From NCBI GenBank assembly GCA_025642065.1, contig JAODUP010000444.1, positions 72,001 to 136,000 of the forward strand: a stretch of 64,000 bases of DNA. The letters are read 5' to 3'. This stretch comes from Paralvinella palmiformis. Taxonomy: Eukaryota > Annelida > Polychaeta > Terebellida > Alvinellidae. The notes below the pieces were generated by a model that searched no databases, had not been told where the DNA came from, and was given only the letters and a program-made list of their open reading frames with translations. A program made the position numbers and the translations under genes. How positions within the stretch are numbered: the first letter of the stretch is position 1; every line of letters begins with the position of its first letter. Below are positions 36,019 through 50,477 of the stretch, piece by piece.

Positions 36019-39000
36019 GTATATGTAATCTATATATATTCACCATGATACCTATATCTGGAAATATTTTATAATTTACGTAGTGCATGTTAAATCTCCT
36101 GTTACAATCTATTACGTTCGGCAGTTGACCTGATATCACCGTGACCTGATGCAGAGATGGCTAGTCACGCTTTGAAGACATGACAATAGCTACTCCATGG
36201 CCATTTATGATCTTAATGTTGTTAAAATATGAATCTGATTACCTTTCCCCCTTTTAATAACCAGCAACATTGTTTTGCAAATAACAATTGTTTGTTATAC
36301 ATTAACAGGCAGATAGTTTTATTGTCAATCTCTGGAGGTCAATTTGTGGGACTTTCTAATTTCTTTAAATTCGAACCACTGCTAGACTTCTATCTTGTCT
36401 CAGTGAACTTGACCCAAGTCGGTTTAATATAAAATAATTCCAGATCTGATGAATATGAACCACATTTCTGTAAATAAATAAAATTTGCCAGCAATATCAA
36501 CTGAAGACATTTCTTTTAAAGTATTATTATTATGAGCTCTCACAGGTACTGTGGAGACCTTTCTAATATGGTATTAACATGTAAGCAACAGTACACTGCA
36601 GAATGATGACTATATTTACAGAAACAATAAACGTTATCAGGTTTTGATCAATGGAAATTTTAAGAAACAAATACCAGAGAAGGAAGATTAATGAAATCAG
36701 AAATGTGTTGTTTTGTCAAAATTGGGGTGAATACAGCAGTAGTGGTAGGATACTCTTCAAAATTATTTCTTCTGTGTCAACCCAGCACACATCTCAACTC
36801 CCAATTTTCATTTCTGGCTGAATGAACCCGTCACCACATGGCAGCATTGCAGGTCTGGTGGCTCGAACCCATTACCCTTTGGTTATGAGAGCTATGTAAC
36901 TCTAAGTAACTGCACTATCATGGATCGATGGAGTTATAGTGATGTGTTTAGGAATATTTGTTTTGTTATCTTCAGTATTGGAAATTTTTTAGTCATCCAT
37001 TATCTTCACTATTGGAAAATAGTGAGTCATCCATAACCATGAGCAATGCAAGGTTTCCAAATTCTACAAGCAACAGGGCAAATTTGATTCATTGTCAGTA
37101 TATACATCTGTGTGCATCTGGTATACAAGTGGTTTTTATGCTATATTACTCTGCAATGATCCCAAGAGGGAGTGTGTAAAGTTGGGGATCTACAGATGTG
37201 TTAAGAATTGAACCCTGTATTACTACAGATAACAAGAATTGAACATCAGACAAAATATAATAAGCAGACACCCTCACGGAACATTGCTGAAAAAAGGAAT
37301 GAATTCATTCAAGTACTTTACTTCATAAAATGCACAGCTCTGTTCAACCCATGTCAAAGTTTTAAAAAACATAGGTACAAATTAACTTGAAAGCATTCAG
37401 CTGCATACAAATTGATACTTTAATAATATATATGCTTCATAAATATACAAAATAAACTACACCACCATTTTGTTACGTTGTGATCACATTTTTTTCACAG
37501 GTTTAATTTTTACTTGGGACAGTTTAGTAAAATAAAAAAATGTTTACTTGCAAAAGGTAAATCAACTCATTGTCTGAATGCTTATATTTGATTTTAGTAT
37601 TTAACAAAATATGACATCGCCAAATCCGAGTGCTGCATATAACTGGTACAGGGCCAGAATTTTTTTTTTCAATTCATTTGTCACACGCAAGTAGATTGGA
37701 AATGCACTTGCCAACAAATGTTTTCGCTTGCCCAACAAAATTTTCATTTATTTTTAAATCTGCTATATTTCACCTGCCTACATATAAACATATATTTGCA
37801 ATAAAAATTTACGTCATGAGTTTTGTGCACCAAATGCTGTGACATCAATGAAACATGCGTATTTAATGATGCTGCAGATTTGAAAAGAAAGCTTTTGTTG
37901 TTTGTGTCTGTGGCGAAGTAAAAAGGTTATCTGCGGAACCAAATATGTTTACAGTCTACAATTTGCAAAGCTTCTCACTTACTGCTTGATTTCCAGCTAA
38001 ACCAAAGGTAAGATAGTGGAATATTATTGTTATTAGAGGTAGTTTACTTGTTAAAATTGAAGTTGTTGAAAAAAACTTTTTACGGTCAATCTCCATGTGG
38101 GCTTGGGATAATATCTGACACAGTTTGAACATGGCAGTCACATTTTCTTATAATAATTTCTTGTTAAACATCTGACATGTTTCTGATAGTATAATATTGT
38201 TGAAGTGTTTAGAGATAAAATGTTGGTTAATACTTTGATTTTATCATTTGATTCATATCTTTTGATTATGAAAGCAACTTGATCAAATCTGTTTTGCATA
38301 TCATGTGGCCACTTTCTTTCGGCAAACCATTTTAGCAGTCTGAGACTTTTAAAGCTGGATTTAGCTTAGTATTTGGGTTAAGAATTTTGAATTTGATGCA
38401 GACATCTTGCCTTCGTATACTGAGAACACGATATTCTGATAATTCCACAGAACTATTGTTTTGGTGTCGCTGATAACTTAGACACAGTTGTTTTGTTTCT
38501 TTGTTATATGCAGAACGTTTTGACAAAAGTAAGCATTTATGCAAGTATTTAACTTTCCCCTGGTTTCTGTTCATATTATCAATAAAGTCCAGCACCAGAC
38601 AAAATCCGCTGTCCTGATGTGAAGTTTTATTGAGAATCTTTTTTTATAACTAAGACATCAAATTTTATGTCTTGATTAGATATATATCAAATCATTTTGA
38701 TGTTAAATGCGATTGACTGCAATGGCACTCAGTGTTTTAACCAGAAAGGTATTGACTTTGTTTGATCTGAAAAAAGATTCAGGGAGATGGCCACAGTCTA
38801 GCATTTACAACTTTCAACAGAAGTTACACTTTTATAACTGGATTAATATTAATGATGGTACTACCATATCTGTTCAATAACATGTTATATTGGCAACTAT
38901 TCACAGGATGATGAGTTTGGCCTAAAAGACAAACTGCTGCTACAACCCAGGGTATCACTGAGTCTGCTGAGACCAAAAAAGTAGAGAAAAAGCTGAAAAG

Positions 39001-42000
39001 AACTATCTAGGAACTATAGAGAAAGACTAAAAACCTGAGAAGCATTGAAAGCCCATAGAGAATCTGAGAAGAAATGATTTAAAGAATATTATGTAAAGAG
39101 TTCAGAGGAAGCCATACAATGGAACAGAGAACTACAGAGGGAGAGACAACAACAGTACATGGAGAGATGTAAAGTGCAACAAGACAGCCAACCATAAAAA
39201 AAGGAAGACACTTGAATGAGACAGGAAAAGATGGCTAGAGGAAAAGCGTTTGCAACGGCAGAACACTTACAAGCTAATCCTTCTGTACCAGCTGAAATCC
39301 CAGCTGAGCCCCACTTCAAAATCTTAGATATTATGAGCTCGGAGGAATATGAATGAAAAGACATCTGTCTTAAGAGGACACTGACAATGGCAGTGACTCA
39401 AAAATAAGGCAGCTTCTTACCATTTTATTGTGAGCAAAAAAGGCAGCTAAAGATTTTGAGAGAATCAAACAAATTGGGGTGGGAGGACCACAAAAAGATA
39501 AGGAAAGATGTTGTCCCTGTAGAAACAGTGAAGGAAATTCACACCTTCTTCAATGGTGGGGACATTAGCAAAGATCTGCTGAGAAAAGTTCTGGATTCTT
39601 TTCTCAAACCACCTATGAGAAGTATACAGAAATGTATGGCCCAAAGATGAGCTTCAGTGTCTTCAAGTGCCACAGACCTAGAACAGTACTGACATTCACC
39701 TCACACAAGTATCAAGAATGCTTATGTGAGTACTGTGGGAATGTTAATTTAAAGCTGAACTCGGTGAATACAGCTAATGAGCTATATAGTAAGATCTGAG
39801 AAGTTTTAGTCATTACAAGTAACCCTTTGCCCCAAAGAACCTGAGGGCAATTATATGAAGAACTTTCTGGATAGACAGTGTGCCAACTGTGGTATCAGGG
39901 CATTGTGCCGTTACCTTGATTCTGTTCTGACAATATTCTGTTGTTTGGTTTCAGTGGGAGTAAACCCAGGTAGGCCAAGACAAGACTCGTCTAAATAAAG
40001 TAAGACATGCATCAACTTTTGAAGGCCTGCTGGGGGCACTAGCAGAAGATCTGGACCCCTTCTCAGTTCAATGCTAAGTGGCAGTTTTCTCAATATAAGT
40101 CCATCACCAGTTAGTGTTCAGCCAACACTGTCATCTTCTGTGAAGACTTTGCAGAAAATATTACACTTACAAACTACAGGATGGACCACAGGGTTGTCAC
40201 TGGAACAACACTCAGTGCATCATACACTCTGTGGTTGCAAACTACAACTGAACTGTTCAGTTCTGAATTTTTCAGAAGTGATCACTGATTCCATTATCTT
40301 CATCAGTGGTGACCTCACTCATGACTACCATTCTGTTCACCATTTGTTAGCTCATGTGCCGCTCCTGAAGAAGGAGGGTGTAGTGTTTAACAGACTTGTA
40401 TAATTTTCAGATGGAGCACCTACACAATTTAAAAATAGAATTGGATTTGTAGACTGCTCTTATGCAATGGTAGATCTTTGGGTCAAGTCAGAGCACCACT
40501 TCTTTGGGAATAGGCATGGGAAAGGGCCCTGTGACTGTAGGTTGGTGTGTTAAAAAAATATCTCACAAGAGCAGTTGCAGCTAGACAGGAAGAGGTTGCT
40601 TCACCACATGACCTCTTTGATTTGTATAGAAAAGGGCTTTATCTCCCAAGGACAGAAGGGCACAACAATATAAAAAGAAGCTTTGTTTTTGTAGAAAAGA
40701 ACTCCATTGTCAGAGAGTGACCAGACAGAACAACAAAACCATTAAAAAATACAAGGAAGCTGCACTGTGTCACAGGTATTAAACCTTATGTATTATCTGT
40801 GTGGGAACCAGACATGTGGTCAATTCCGGAATTTGGATATGCACACTGACCATGGCACCCCAAGTGAGCATTTAACCAATTAAAATGGTTTGGATACTGT
40901 GGGCACCATTCCCAACACTGTGATACCACCACATAGCATACCTGTAATCTATATAGATATTGCTATTGAGGAATTTACCCCCATTCAGTGTTTAGAAGGG
41001 GCAAAACAATTAAATTCACAAATTAATTTACCATTTAATTTTTTAATTCAAACATATTTCTTCCATGACAATCATACTTGGAATATAGACTACTCAGAGT
41101 AAGTATTCCAAGTAGGTACTCAGAGTACCTACTGATGGTAAAAGTATTAGGCCAAAAAAGAGTCGTAAAAATAGAAATTTAGAATTGAAAAATTTGATGT
41201 GGAATTGGAATTGACCAAATGGAATTGAGTGGCACTGGAATTGACAAAATGGAATTGACCCCATGTCTTGTGGGAAAAGTCTTGTTTCTGTGTAAGATGC
41301 CGAGAAAGCAGCCCATGCTTGCACATAGACCTCACTGACCATTGGAATGTATGCAACATATCAATTGGCACAGTCTGCAGTGGACCAGTCAGTGGACTAA
41401 TCAAGTTCCCACACTCACACCTGTTTATGATCTGGCTCCTAGGCCACCATCAGTGGACATCCAGGGTACCTCAGTCCCACCAGTGGATGACCAAGCACTC
41501 CCTCCCCAACCAGTGGATGACCGGGAACTCACTCCCCCACCAGTGGATGACCAGACCCACCTCCCGCATCAGTGGATGACCAAACCGTGGATCAGGAGCC
41601 TTCTTCTCTGGCTGCAGACATGTATGTATTTATTCTCAATCTCACCTTAATTTCATGTACTCTCCAAAATATCTTTGTCCTGTATCAGAACAATTGAGTG
41701 AATAGTTCAAAATTTCTCACTATCTCTTTTTCAAACTTTGATATATGTGGCTGGTTTGAGGTTTTAAAAATATTCTATTTCTAATCTCTAGCATTAGCCA
41801 AAATTAGAATTTGTATACATATACTGTTTTGTATTGCACAAGATTGCAAACTTGTATTTGTTATCCGTCTCTTTTCAGTCTGCCTGTCAAAGTGGGAGAC
41901 TTGGTAAGAGTGACTTTCCTGCCTTCTAGTGGAAAATTGGGCCATGGCAAAGTTTTTATGGCATTTGTAAGTTTTGTTGTTGTTGTAAATTATACGTTTT

Positions 42001-45000
42001 AAATTCTCCTTCTTTAAATATCAGTCTCATTTGTGAAGTGAGAAAGAGACTTCTGAATTGGCATTATTATCCTTTTTCAGGTCAAGAATGTGAGACCCCA
42101 AGAAGGAATGGAATATATCAGATTCCTCTGTAAGACAAAAGGCTGTCACTATGTGTACCCTGCAATTGGAGATGAATCCATTGTCATAGTCAATGAGATT
42201 CTTCAAATCCTCCCAGAACCATGTTTCAACAGACGCGGTTCTATTTTAATTTTATGTTTTTCGTTTTTGCATTGTCGAACAAATAATTTTTAAATAGAAC
42301 GCCATATTTAAAATATATATATAGCGTGTCCATCTTCATATACAGACAAACTATTTTCTTCCAGTGTAATATATATTAAAAGAATCAGATTTATTAACTA
42401 GGACAAAGTTAATCTTTCACATCTGTATATAACAGTGTTATCTTTTTAATCTTTTTTCTGAGTATTTGTTCTTATTTGTCAAGTTTTCTAAAATGACAAT
42501 TTTGATTAAAGAATTGTGAAGTTGAAATAATCTTTGTGTTATTATTGTTTGTGTGATCCTTTATCAGCTCGTAATTAACAAATTGACGACACCATATTAT
42601 ACGCATAACTGTCTCGTTTACGAATATATATGGATCCTCTCAAAGTCAAAACATGCATCTGCAAGGTCTGCTTCATAAATATTAATGGAGTTTAGAGTCT
42701 TACCCATACGACTAATGCCCCAAGATCAGAGCTGTACACTAAACCAAGAAGTAGGACAGAGAAAATAAACTAGAACATATAATTAGTAAAGTAAAGGGAT
42801 AGACTCATAGAGTACGATAGTTGTGAAATAAAGAAACACTTAAAGTACTCATTTATCAAATCTGACCAGTCACTTAATAATTAACTAGTAAATAGTAACA
42901 CGTGTACCTCGAGTGTATTTAGCTTTAACTAAAAACTCGCAGCTAACACATGAAGCCATCCCATTCGTCGGACAATTATACTTATAAATGTTATATATTA
43001 TTGGTATCGTAACTCAGACTGTCTATTTTAATATATTACCTGAGTTATGAGGTTGTGATATTGTGTTTATAAACAATGAAATAGTGTTAATTGTTTTTGT
43101 GAATGTGACATATTGAAATGGGTCAGTTTAATCGTACAAATGCTACAGCACCAGGAAAATTAGTTTGTATCATTTGTGCAATTTTCTTGAAGTTGATACA
43201 AAACAGGAATCTGTTTGCTGAAATTGGAGATTGCAAAATCATGTAGATATATTGTTATTTATGACGACTTACTTTGGCAGTCAGCAGAACCCAAGTTAAT
43301 TAATTTACTGTAAAAAATACACCTTTTAGCAATAATATATTCATTCAAAAAACATTTAGATCATGTGATGACACTGGAGAGATAGAGCTTCTATTATCTA
43401 TATGTCGGTTTAAACCATGCCTTCAGACAGTCACCAGGGGTGCCTCTGTGGTCTAGTTGGTAGTGCGTTGGACCACAGATCACTACCACCTGAGTTTGAA
43501 TCTCGGCAAGGGTGTTTCATCTTTGACTTTGCTTCATTATCTTTGGAGGTCGCTCGGCCCATTTAGTCTACCATGCACATAAAAGTGGCCATAAAACATC
43601 AATCATCTGTTCAGACAGTCACTAAAACGTCATTATGACGGGGTTGCTGTTAAAACCAAATAAAGTCTGTAACAGAAGATTACAATATCATTGTAAATGA
43701 CTGGATTTACTCTGGTATTAGTCATGTTCCTGATCGTTTATATAACTGTTCAGACCTTAGCAAGAGAACTGCATATTGAAGATGATCCAGGAACAAAGCC
43801 AGTCAAACTGATGGTGTGTTTCCTGGCATATGATTGATGTTGATTGTTATATGTTTAGGTGATGCGTCAAGTAGCTATTGTCTTCCATCCTGAGTGATCT
43901 AAAGACAAATGATAATTATGTAAATAAAAGGTGAAGATTGTATCCATGATGCAGTTTATCTGTTAACATTTGTCATCTTAACTAAATCTGATAATCCTAG
44001 TTGTTGATTTTAATATTTGCTTGCTAATTATCAACAGTATGCTGCACTCTCTGAAAGGTTAACCAGGATGTCACAGTCTATAAATTAACAATTACATGCT
44101 AATTGAATCAATGAATCACAGCTTATTACTAGTCAATTGTTTGGAGTGACAAGACGCCTTGTATATTATGGATAGCTTCCACTGAGTTCAAATATAGGTG
44201 ACATCTTTGTTAATTTTTTATTACTGAAATTTGATCAACTAGATCTACCTAAAACCATATTACTGCATAACTTCCTCATAATATATTGAAGAGTATATGA
44301 GAGTGAGTAATGTAATAGGAATATTGTAAAGTCTGTAATACAAGTTTGTTTTATTATTGTCTTGTTTTGATATTTAAAAGTAATGAATACCAACACGAAA
44401 GATAACAGGAGTGCTAGTGTACCCAGTCCTTGAGGGATGACAATGTGTCCTTGAGGGATGACAATGTGTCCTTGAGGGATGACTGGTACTGTGTCCTTGA
44501 GGGATGACTGGTACTGTGTCCTTGGGGACTGGTATTATGTCATTTGTAGTTTCACTATAAATAAACTAGTCACCAACAGTTACTTTTAAACACTTTCTCC
44601 CCTTTGATGTGACCGGGATTGTTTATCAAATTACCTGACCAAGATCTAATGAAATACAACCTAAACTCTATAGATCTAATTACTTCTTAGGTATTGGTTA
44701 ATAAAATACTTTATCATATTTACATGATGACTCGTCCAAGTGTAAACTATTGTCACTCTTCCTGTAAAATCATTTGTAAACGTGGGATAAAATTATATTA
44801 ACATGAGTAATGTATTTTAACAAGTAACAAATTTAGATAACAGTTACATTTGTAAATCATAGTTTATAGCTGCTGTGTCTTTAAGTGCAGGTAACAGTAT
44901 GAAATATTGTAGAATTTGTGATTTAAAAATGAAATCGATAATCAAATAGATTTTTGCTTTGTTCTTAGCTATCAAGTCGGATGTTTTCTACGACCCCAAA

Positions 45001-48000
45001 ATTGTTGGCACAGTTCTACAGCAGTCCAGAAGAAGCCCTGCATGATGTTCCTGATGAAGCTAAGCTTCTTGTTGGAGGTAAAATCTTTTGCACAAGTTAT
45101 TGTCTAGTTTCCTTATCTTTAAACGAAGATGTAATTAACAGTTTGTGTTTAACTGATGTCTATGATGTATGATTGTTAATGGTGAGGATGATACTTGTGA
45201 TGTCATCAACAGGATTTGGTCTTTGTGGTATACCAGAGAATCTGATTAAAGGCTTAATAAAATGTGGACAGAAGAACCTGACGGTGGTGAGCAACAATGC
45301 TGGTGTCGATGAATTTGGCTTAGGATTACTACTAAAGACTAGACAGGTAACATCTCTAGAGATAGTTATTAGCTAACAGCTGGTATTTGTCTAGAACTAA
45401 TATTGTTGATATTCATCTTGCTGATTTACAAATTAAGCTACCTTGTTCACTTTGCGTGGTTTTCATTTTTTTATACATTATACAGAGCTGCCAACCATTA
45501 TGATTTCTGCTGAATCATTACGATTTTCTGTTCTTCATTACGCAATTACGCCCGTCCTTTGAAAACTATGATAAATCTGCCTTTTCCTGTAATAGTTCCA
45601 TATTGTGCAGTTTTGTCACTGTCTTAGCTGCACACTGTATCACAATGCTTGCATGCTTGTATTTCGGGGAGTATCCCCAGGCTGTCGCTTGTTAAGCACA
45701 GCCTCTATTGTGGTCATCACACAGCAGTTGCTCTAGACCGCATGGCTGGAGTCTTTGCTGGGCCAGCGAATCAGAATGATGCATTATTTCCAGTTGGGTC
45801 CTGAATTTTGTGGGGGTGATTTGTACAATGTTTCCTGATACATATATAGCCAAAAAAATTGCAGTAGTCCAGGGCCGAACAAAACGATAGCCCGGACGCC
45901 CGGGACATGGGTATTTTTTCTTTGTGCTAGTGAGTAGTCTAAAATACTAGCACACAGAACTACTGCCATTATTTTAGAATGATTTACCACTGTTTTAGAG
46001 CTCTTCGCAGTGGAAAAAAGTGTCATAGTTTAAAACACCAACGTTGATACCTCACCAACTGTCTGTTCTTCATTACGCCCGTAAAAGCACTGTTCCCGAT
46101 TGCAGGCTGGATTTTGGACCGACTTTCAGCAGATAATTGGTCATGATAAACGACAAATATTTATCATCCAATAGTTTCTTGATATGAAATAAAGCCATAA
46201 TACACCGCTGTAACCATTTCAGATGTCATATTTATAGATATTTACTGAATATAAGAACCATACTTGAAGGATGGGAGAGATTTTGGTGATATTGGCTGGT
46301 TAACGTCCATTTTGCATTAGATGGTCACGTGACTCAAATACTCTCTCTTGATTGGGTAGTTGTCTTTGTTTACAGTAAATAAAAGCACATGGTCTTGTTG
46401 ATATGGTGGATTTCTCTCTCCCTTTCATGTTTATTTGTTTGATCCCTGTGTTTTCCCCATTTGATGTTAATATTATGATAACAAATAATACAGTAATCCT
46501 ATGAAGATTTTAGTATAGTGTAGAATATGTAGGGTAATGATGTACTGAAAGTGCAGACTTATGACTTAATTAATTGTTATTAAATGTGGTAAAAATCTTA
46601 TTAAATGAAAAAAAGCAGTTTAATCTTTCACAAAAGAATACCTATGATGTTAAATTGTTTTGGTATTGTTAAATAACATGGTTTTATGATGCATAGGGTC
46701 ATGTTACCTGTATGTCGCAGTTTCCTCAAAAATGATTACTCTTTCCAATTTTCAAATGTTGGCAGCTATGCATTATATTTACCTCCAAAAATTTATATTT
46801 GGAACCTGTTGATTGTTCCTTTTGAGCATGATATAGTGCTGGTATCAGCTGGTACAAATCATTTATCTGATGTACATTAGATTTGGAATATTTTGCTTAA
46901 TTATGATACTGAAGTCATTTTAAGAAGCCAGTTATATATTAGTCTTTAGTTAATTGTTTTATATCTCTACCTAGCAGATAACTGCACTTTAATTATATAT
47001 TATTTTGGGGCGAGGGAAAAGGGATTTCACAGAAGTACCTCGATTTATATGCGCATCATATTTCCTACTAGCTGAAGGAAAGGTGTTTTGGGCTATCTTT
47101 GACATACAACATTATAGGATTCAACCCAATAAGAGCCAGAGTTGGAACAAAATCATCACATAGCTGCCTACTAATCCATTACTATTCAATAAATAACAAT
47201 TAATTTTCATGAAACTGTTATTTGGATTTCCCAAACATGCCAGTCTTTATGTAAATTGTAATGATACTCGATAGTCACGCGTTGTTACCTACTGGTACCT
47301 CCAGAAGTGCAGTGAAACAATTAATTAATAACACACCAATCAAAGTTACAATCAGGCGTGTTTGTGTGACCCAGAGTTGGAACAAAATCACCACATCGCT
47401 GCCTACAAACCATCATTATGCAATAAACAATGAAAAAAAATTCACCAAACTATTATTTGGATACCTAAAAGTATACTGGCCTTTAGGTAACAAAAGTTCA
47501 TAGTCACACACTGTTACCTACCAGGATGATTAGCTATACAATAAAAACCATTGCTCACATTGCAAACCTAACTCACCATTTGTGGTGAAACAAATAATTA
47601 ATAATGGTTGCCACTTGAAGTTACAATCAGGTATGTTTGGTGTGATATGTTTGTTTATTAATTAAAACATCAAAGCGATTAGAAATGGTTTAGAAAAACA
47701 CACAAGCCATCATACCTGGAGACTGTACATCACTACTGGAGCCTGTATGCCTGAACAATTTGTTTAAAGTGATTATAGATTGATTGAATGGCAGAGTACG
47801 ATAAACCACTAACAATATAAAGAGACCATCGATTTACCTGGTCACCAGGTGGGTTAAAACCGCGTGGGAGCGTATACCCGTAGAAATGGTGCGCAAGTCC
47901 TACTTTAAGTGTGGTATTTCTACAGCGAGCATAAGCTTGAGGAAAGAATTATAGGGTCAAAAACTGACGTCGACTTATCTGCCGGGTCAACTTATATCGT

Positions 48001-50121
48001 ATATACTCGCGTATAAGTTGACCCGGCAGATAAGTCGAAGTCGGTTTTTGACCCTATAATTCTTTCCTCAGGCCTATGCTGACCGTATAAGTCCACATCA
48101 ATTACCATAATTTTCGCCGCCGTAATTTCCGCGTTATACACAAGAAATAAAGGTGTATTTAAAAAAAACAAAAACAATAGAAATCACGTTTGTTTATTAA
48201 ATACAACATCAAAGCAATTATGAAATCTGTATCACGCTGTCATACACGGAGGGTGTACGTAATTACGGACAAAATGATGCACAAGTCCAGCTGCAGATTA
48301 TCCTGATTTCTCCTGCGTGTTATACACCAAAACTAGGTTTTTCAGACCTTTTGCGGTATTGGTTTTTAATCCCTCAAAATATGAATCGTTCTCATCATCC
48401 GCGAAAAAGCTGACGCAGTCGTAATCCGGAATCTCACATGCGTCCTCTGTCTCAGTGTAAGTCCACACCGATTCATAAACCAGCTACACCATCCTGGTGA
48501 AGCTTTGAATCCAGTTTCTACCTCGTATTGCTTGTCCAGAGATAGCCTGTATCCGTATCATCATTCTGGTGACAATATATCCATTGTGGCGATACTCCAG
48601 TACCCAATCATTCAAAGCTGTCTCTAATTTGATATACGGTCTAACTCCATAATGTTTCGCACTTTTCGTCCTCGGCATTTCAAATAAATATTTCTTCTGC
48701 TTTCTCCAGTCTCTCACTAGTTTTTCACTAACAGCAAAATGTCTGTCTGTAGCAGAGTTGTTGTTTTCTTTGACAAACTTAATGACTTTTAACTTAAACT
48801 GTGCATCGTACAAATTTCGCTTTCGTTTCAAATCTATATTTCGGCAAGTGCGTCGTAAATATATCAGTATCAATTTCTTCACCGGCAGCGATATATAGAT
48901 TGTTTGCTTGCTTGCTTGAAGTTCGAGGAGTATCCCCAGGTTGTCGCTTGTTTGGCACAGCCTCTATGGTGGAGTCCTTCTCCGTAGAGTTTCTGTATCT
49001 AAAAATTACTTGGTAAAGTTTCTGTCCCGGACGTACCGGTGCCGAACTTTTACAAAAGATTTACTGTGTGTTGTTTGGCTTTTGCCAGATGTATGGGTCT
49101 TTTTTAAATAAGGGAATTATTATATGTGGCGTGGCTGTGACTTTGTGTATTATAATGACTGCTTTTTCTGTGTCGGTTAGGTTGTGTTGTGCCGGAGTTA
49201 AGAGTTGTTTAAGAGGTTGTCGGCAGGCTGGGAAGGCGGGACAATTAATTAGATAGTGGACCGGGTCAAATTTTGGTTACAATGTAAGTAGAGTGCTTTA
49301 TTATTTGGGCCGACAAAGATTTGTGTGTGCACCCAGCAGCGGAGGCGGCGTATGTGTACGTCTGCTATTCTGTTATTTATGATGTGAATGCCGGGAACAA
49401 TGGTTTTATTGTACCAGGTACTTAATTTGGCTGTGTCTTGATTTGGTTTTATTTGTTTGTGTAGATATTCTGTTATTATGTGTTTGTAGGCACCTGGTGT
49501 CTATTCTGTGTGTAGGATGTTGGTTAGGTTAGTGGCTTCGTTGGCCAGAGCGTCGGCTCGTTCATTACCCTCGATATTTGTGTGGCTGGGAACCCAATGT
49601 GGAGTGGTTAGACAGCCACGTTGGCTTAATGCAGAGGCGCAGTTAATAATTTTCGTTGTGATTTCTGGATATGTTCGTGTTTTTGTTTGTGCCAGGATTT
49701 TGATGGCTGCCATCGAGTCTGAGTGTATGATTGTGTCTTCGTGTCTGTCTTGTGCCTCTCGCCATGCGAGGGCGGCGTGTATGGCGTGAAGTTCTGCTAG
49801 AGTGATTGGTGTGTGGTCGGGGAGTCTTCCACAGGGATATCGGAGTGCTCCCCCCACAAAACAGGCCCAGGCAGATTTTCCATCCTGGCAGACACTGGCA
49901 TCTGTGTAGATGTTTATTGCTGCATGGTCTCTGTTCAGGGAAGAGATCCTGTCCCTTGTGGGTCTTGGGTTTTTGATTTTTTGTTTACGATAATGATGGT
50001 CAATGGGTAGTCGCGCCAAGGAGCAGTTTTCTTGGTATCCGGAGGGTGGATTGTTGGAATTCCCATGTCCCTCTGAATAGCAGCTGCTTTCATGGCCCAG
50101 CTTCTATTTATGTATACTACT

Positions 50122-50156
<35 letters not shown>

Positions 50157-50442
50157 TTTTGTTGTTCGGGGAGAATCCCCAGGCTGTCGCTTAATCAGCA
50201 CAGCCTCTATGTTGGAGTGGTTGAGGATCTCCTCCCCCACCACTCACAGGGGAGCAGTACCGAAAGATGGAGCCTAGTGTTTTACGTCCTCACGGGGTCT
50301 TTAACGTCCCCCTTTATTTTAAATAATTCAGTGGAGACGGCAGCGCCATTTAACGTGGTCAGCCACCCACGATGTAGTGAGCCGAGAAATTAATCATTTG
50401 GAAAAGTTTCTACCTCTTACCTAACCGCTAGGCCACCGGAGC

Positions 50443-50477
<35 letters not shown>

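Larger units (their letters stand above)
36019..44968 (+). other. OXCT1 intron 1 (8.95 kb)
   Basis: Contains a reverse SINE D copy, a diverged LINE fragment, a broken multi-exon gene of an unnamed family (38900-42295), a SINE A copy and a minisatellite. The stretches 36019-36770, 37390-38900 and 42300-43430 show nothing recognised; the 87-codon minus frame at 38332-38595 has no identifiable domain. Confidence 0.7.

Noticed and set aside
44981..45172. Independent small ORF
   Set aside because: It is OXCT1 exon 2 read on into the intron; the exon ends at 45077.
45784..46026. 80-codon minus-strand ORF
   Set aside because: No recognisable motif; it lies in an OXCT1 intron with no supporting signals.
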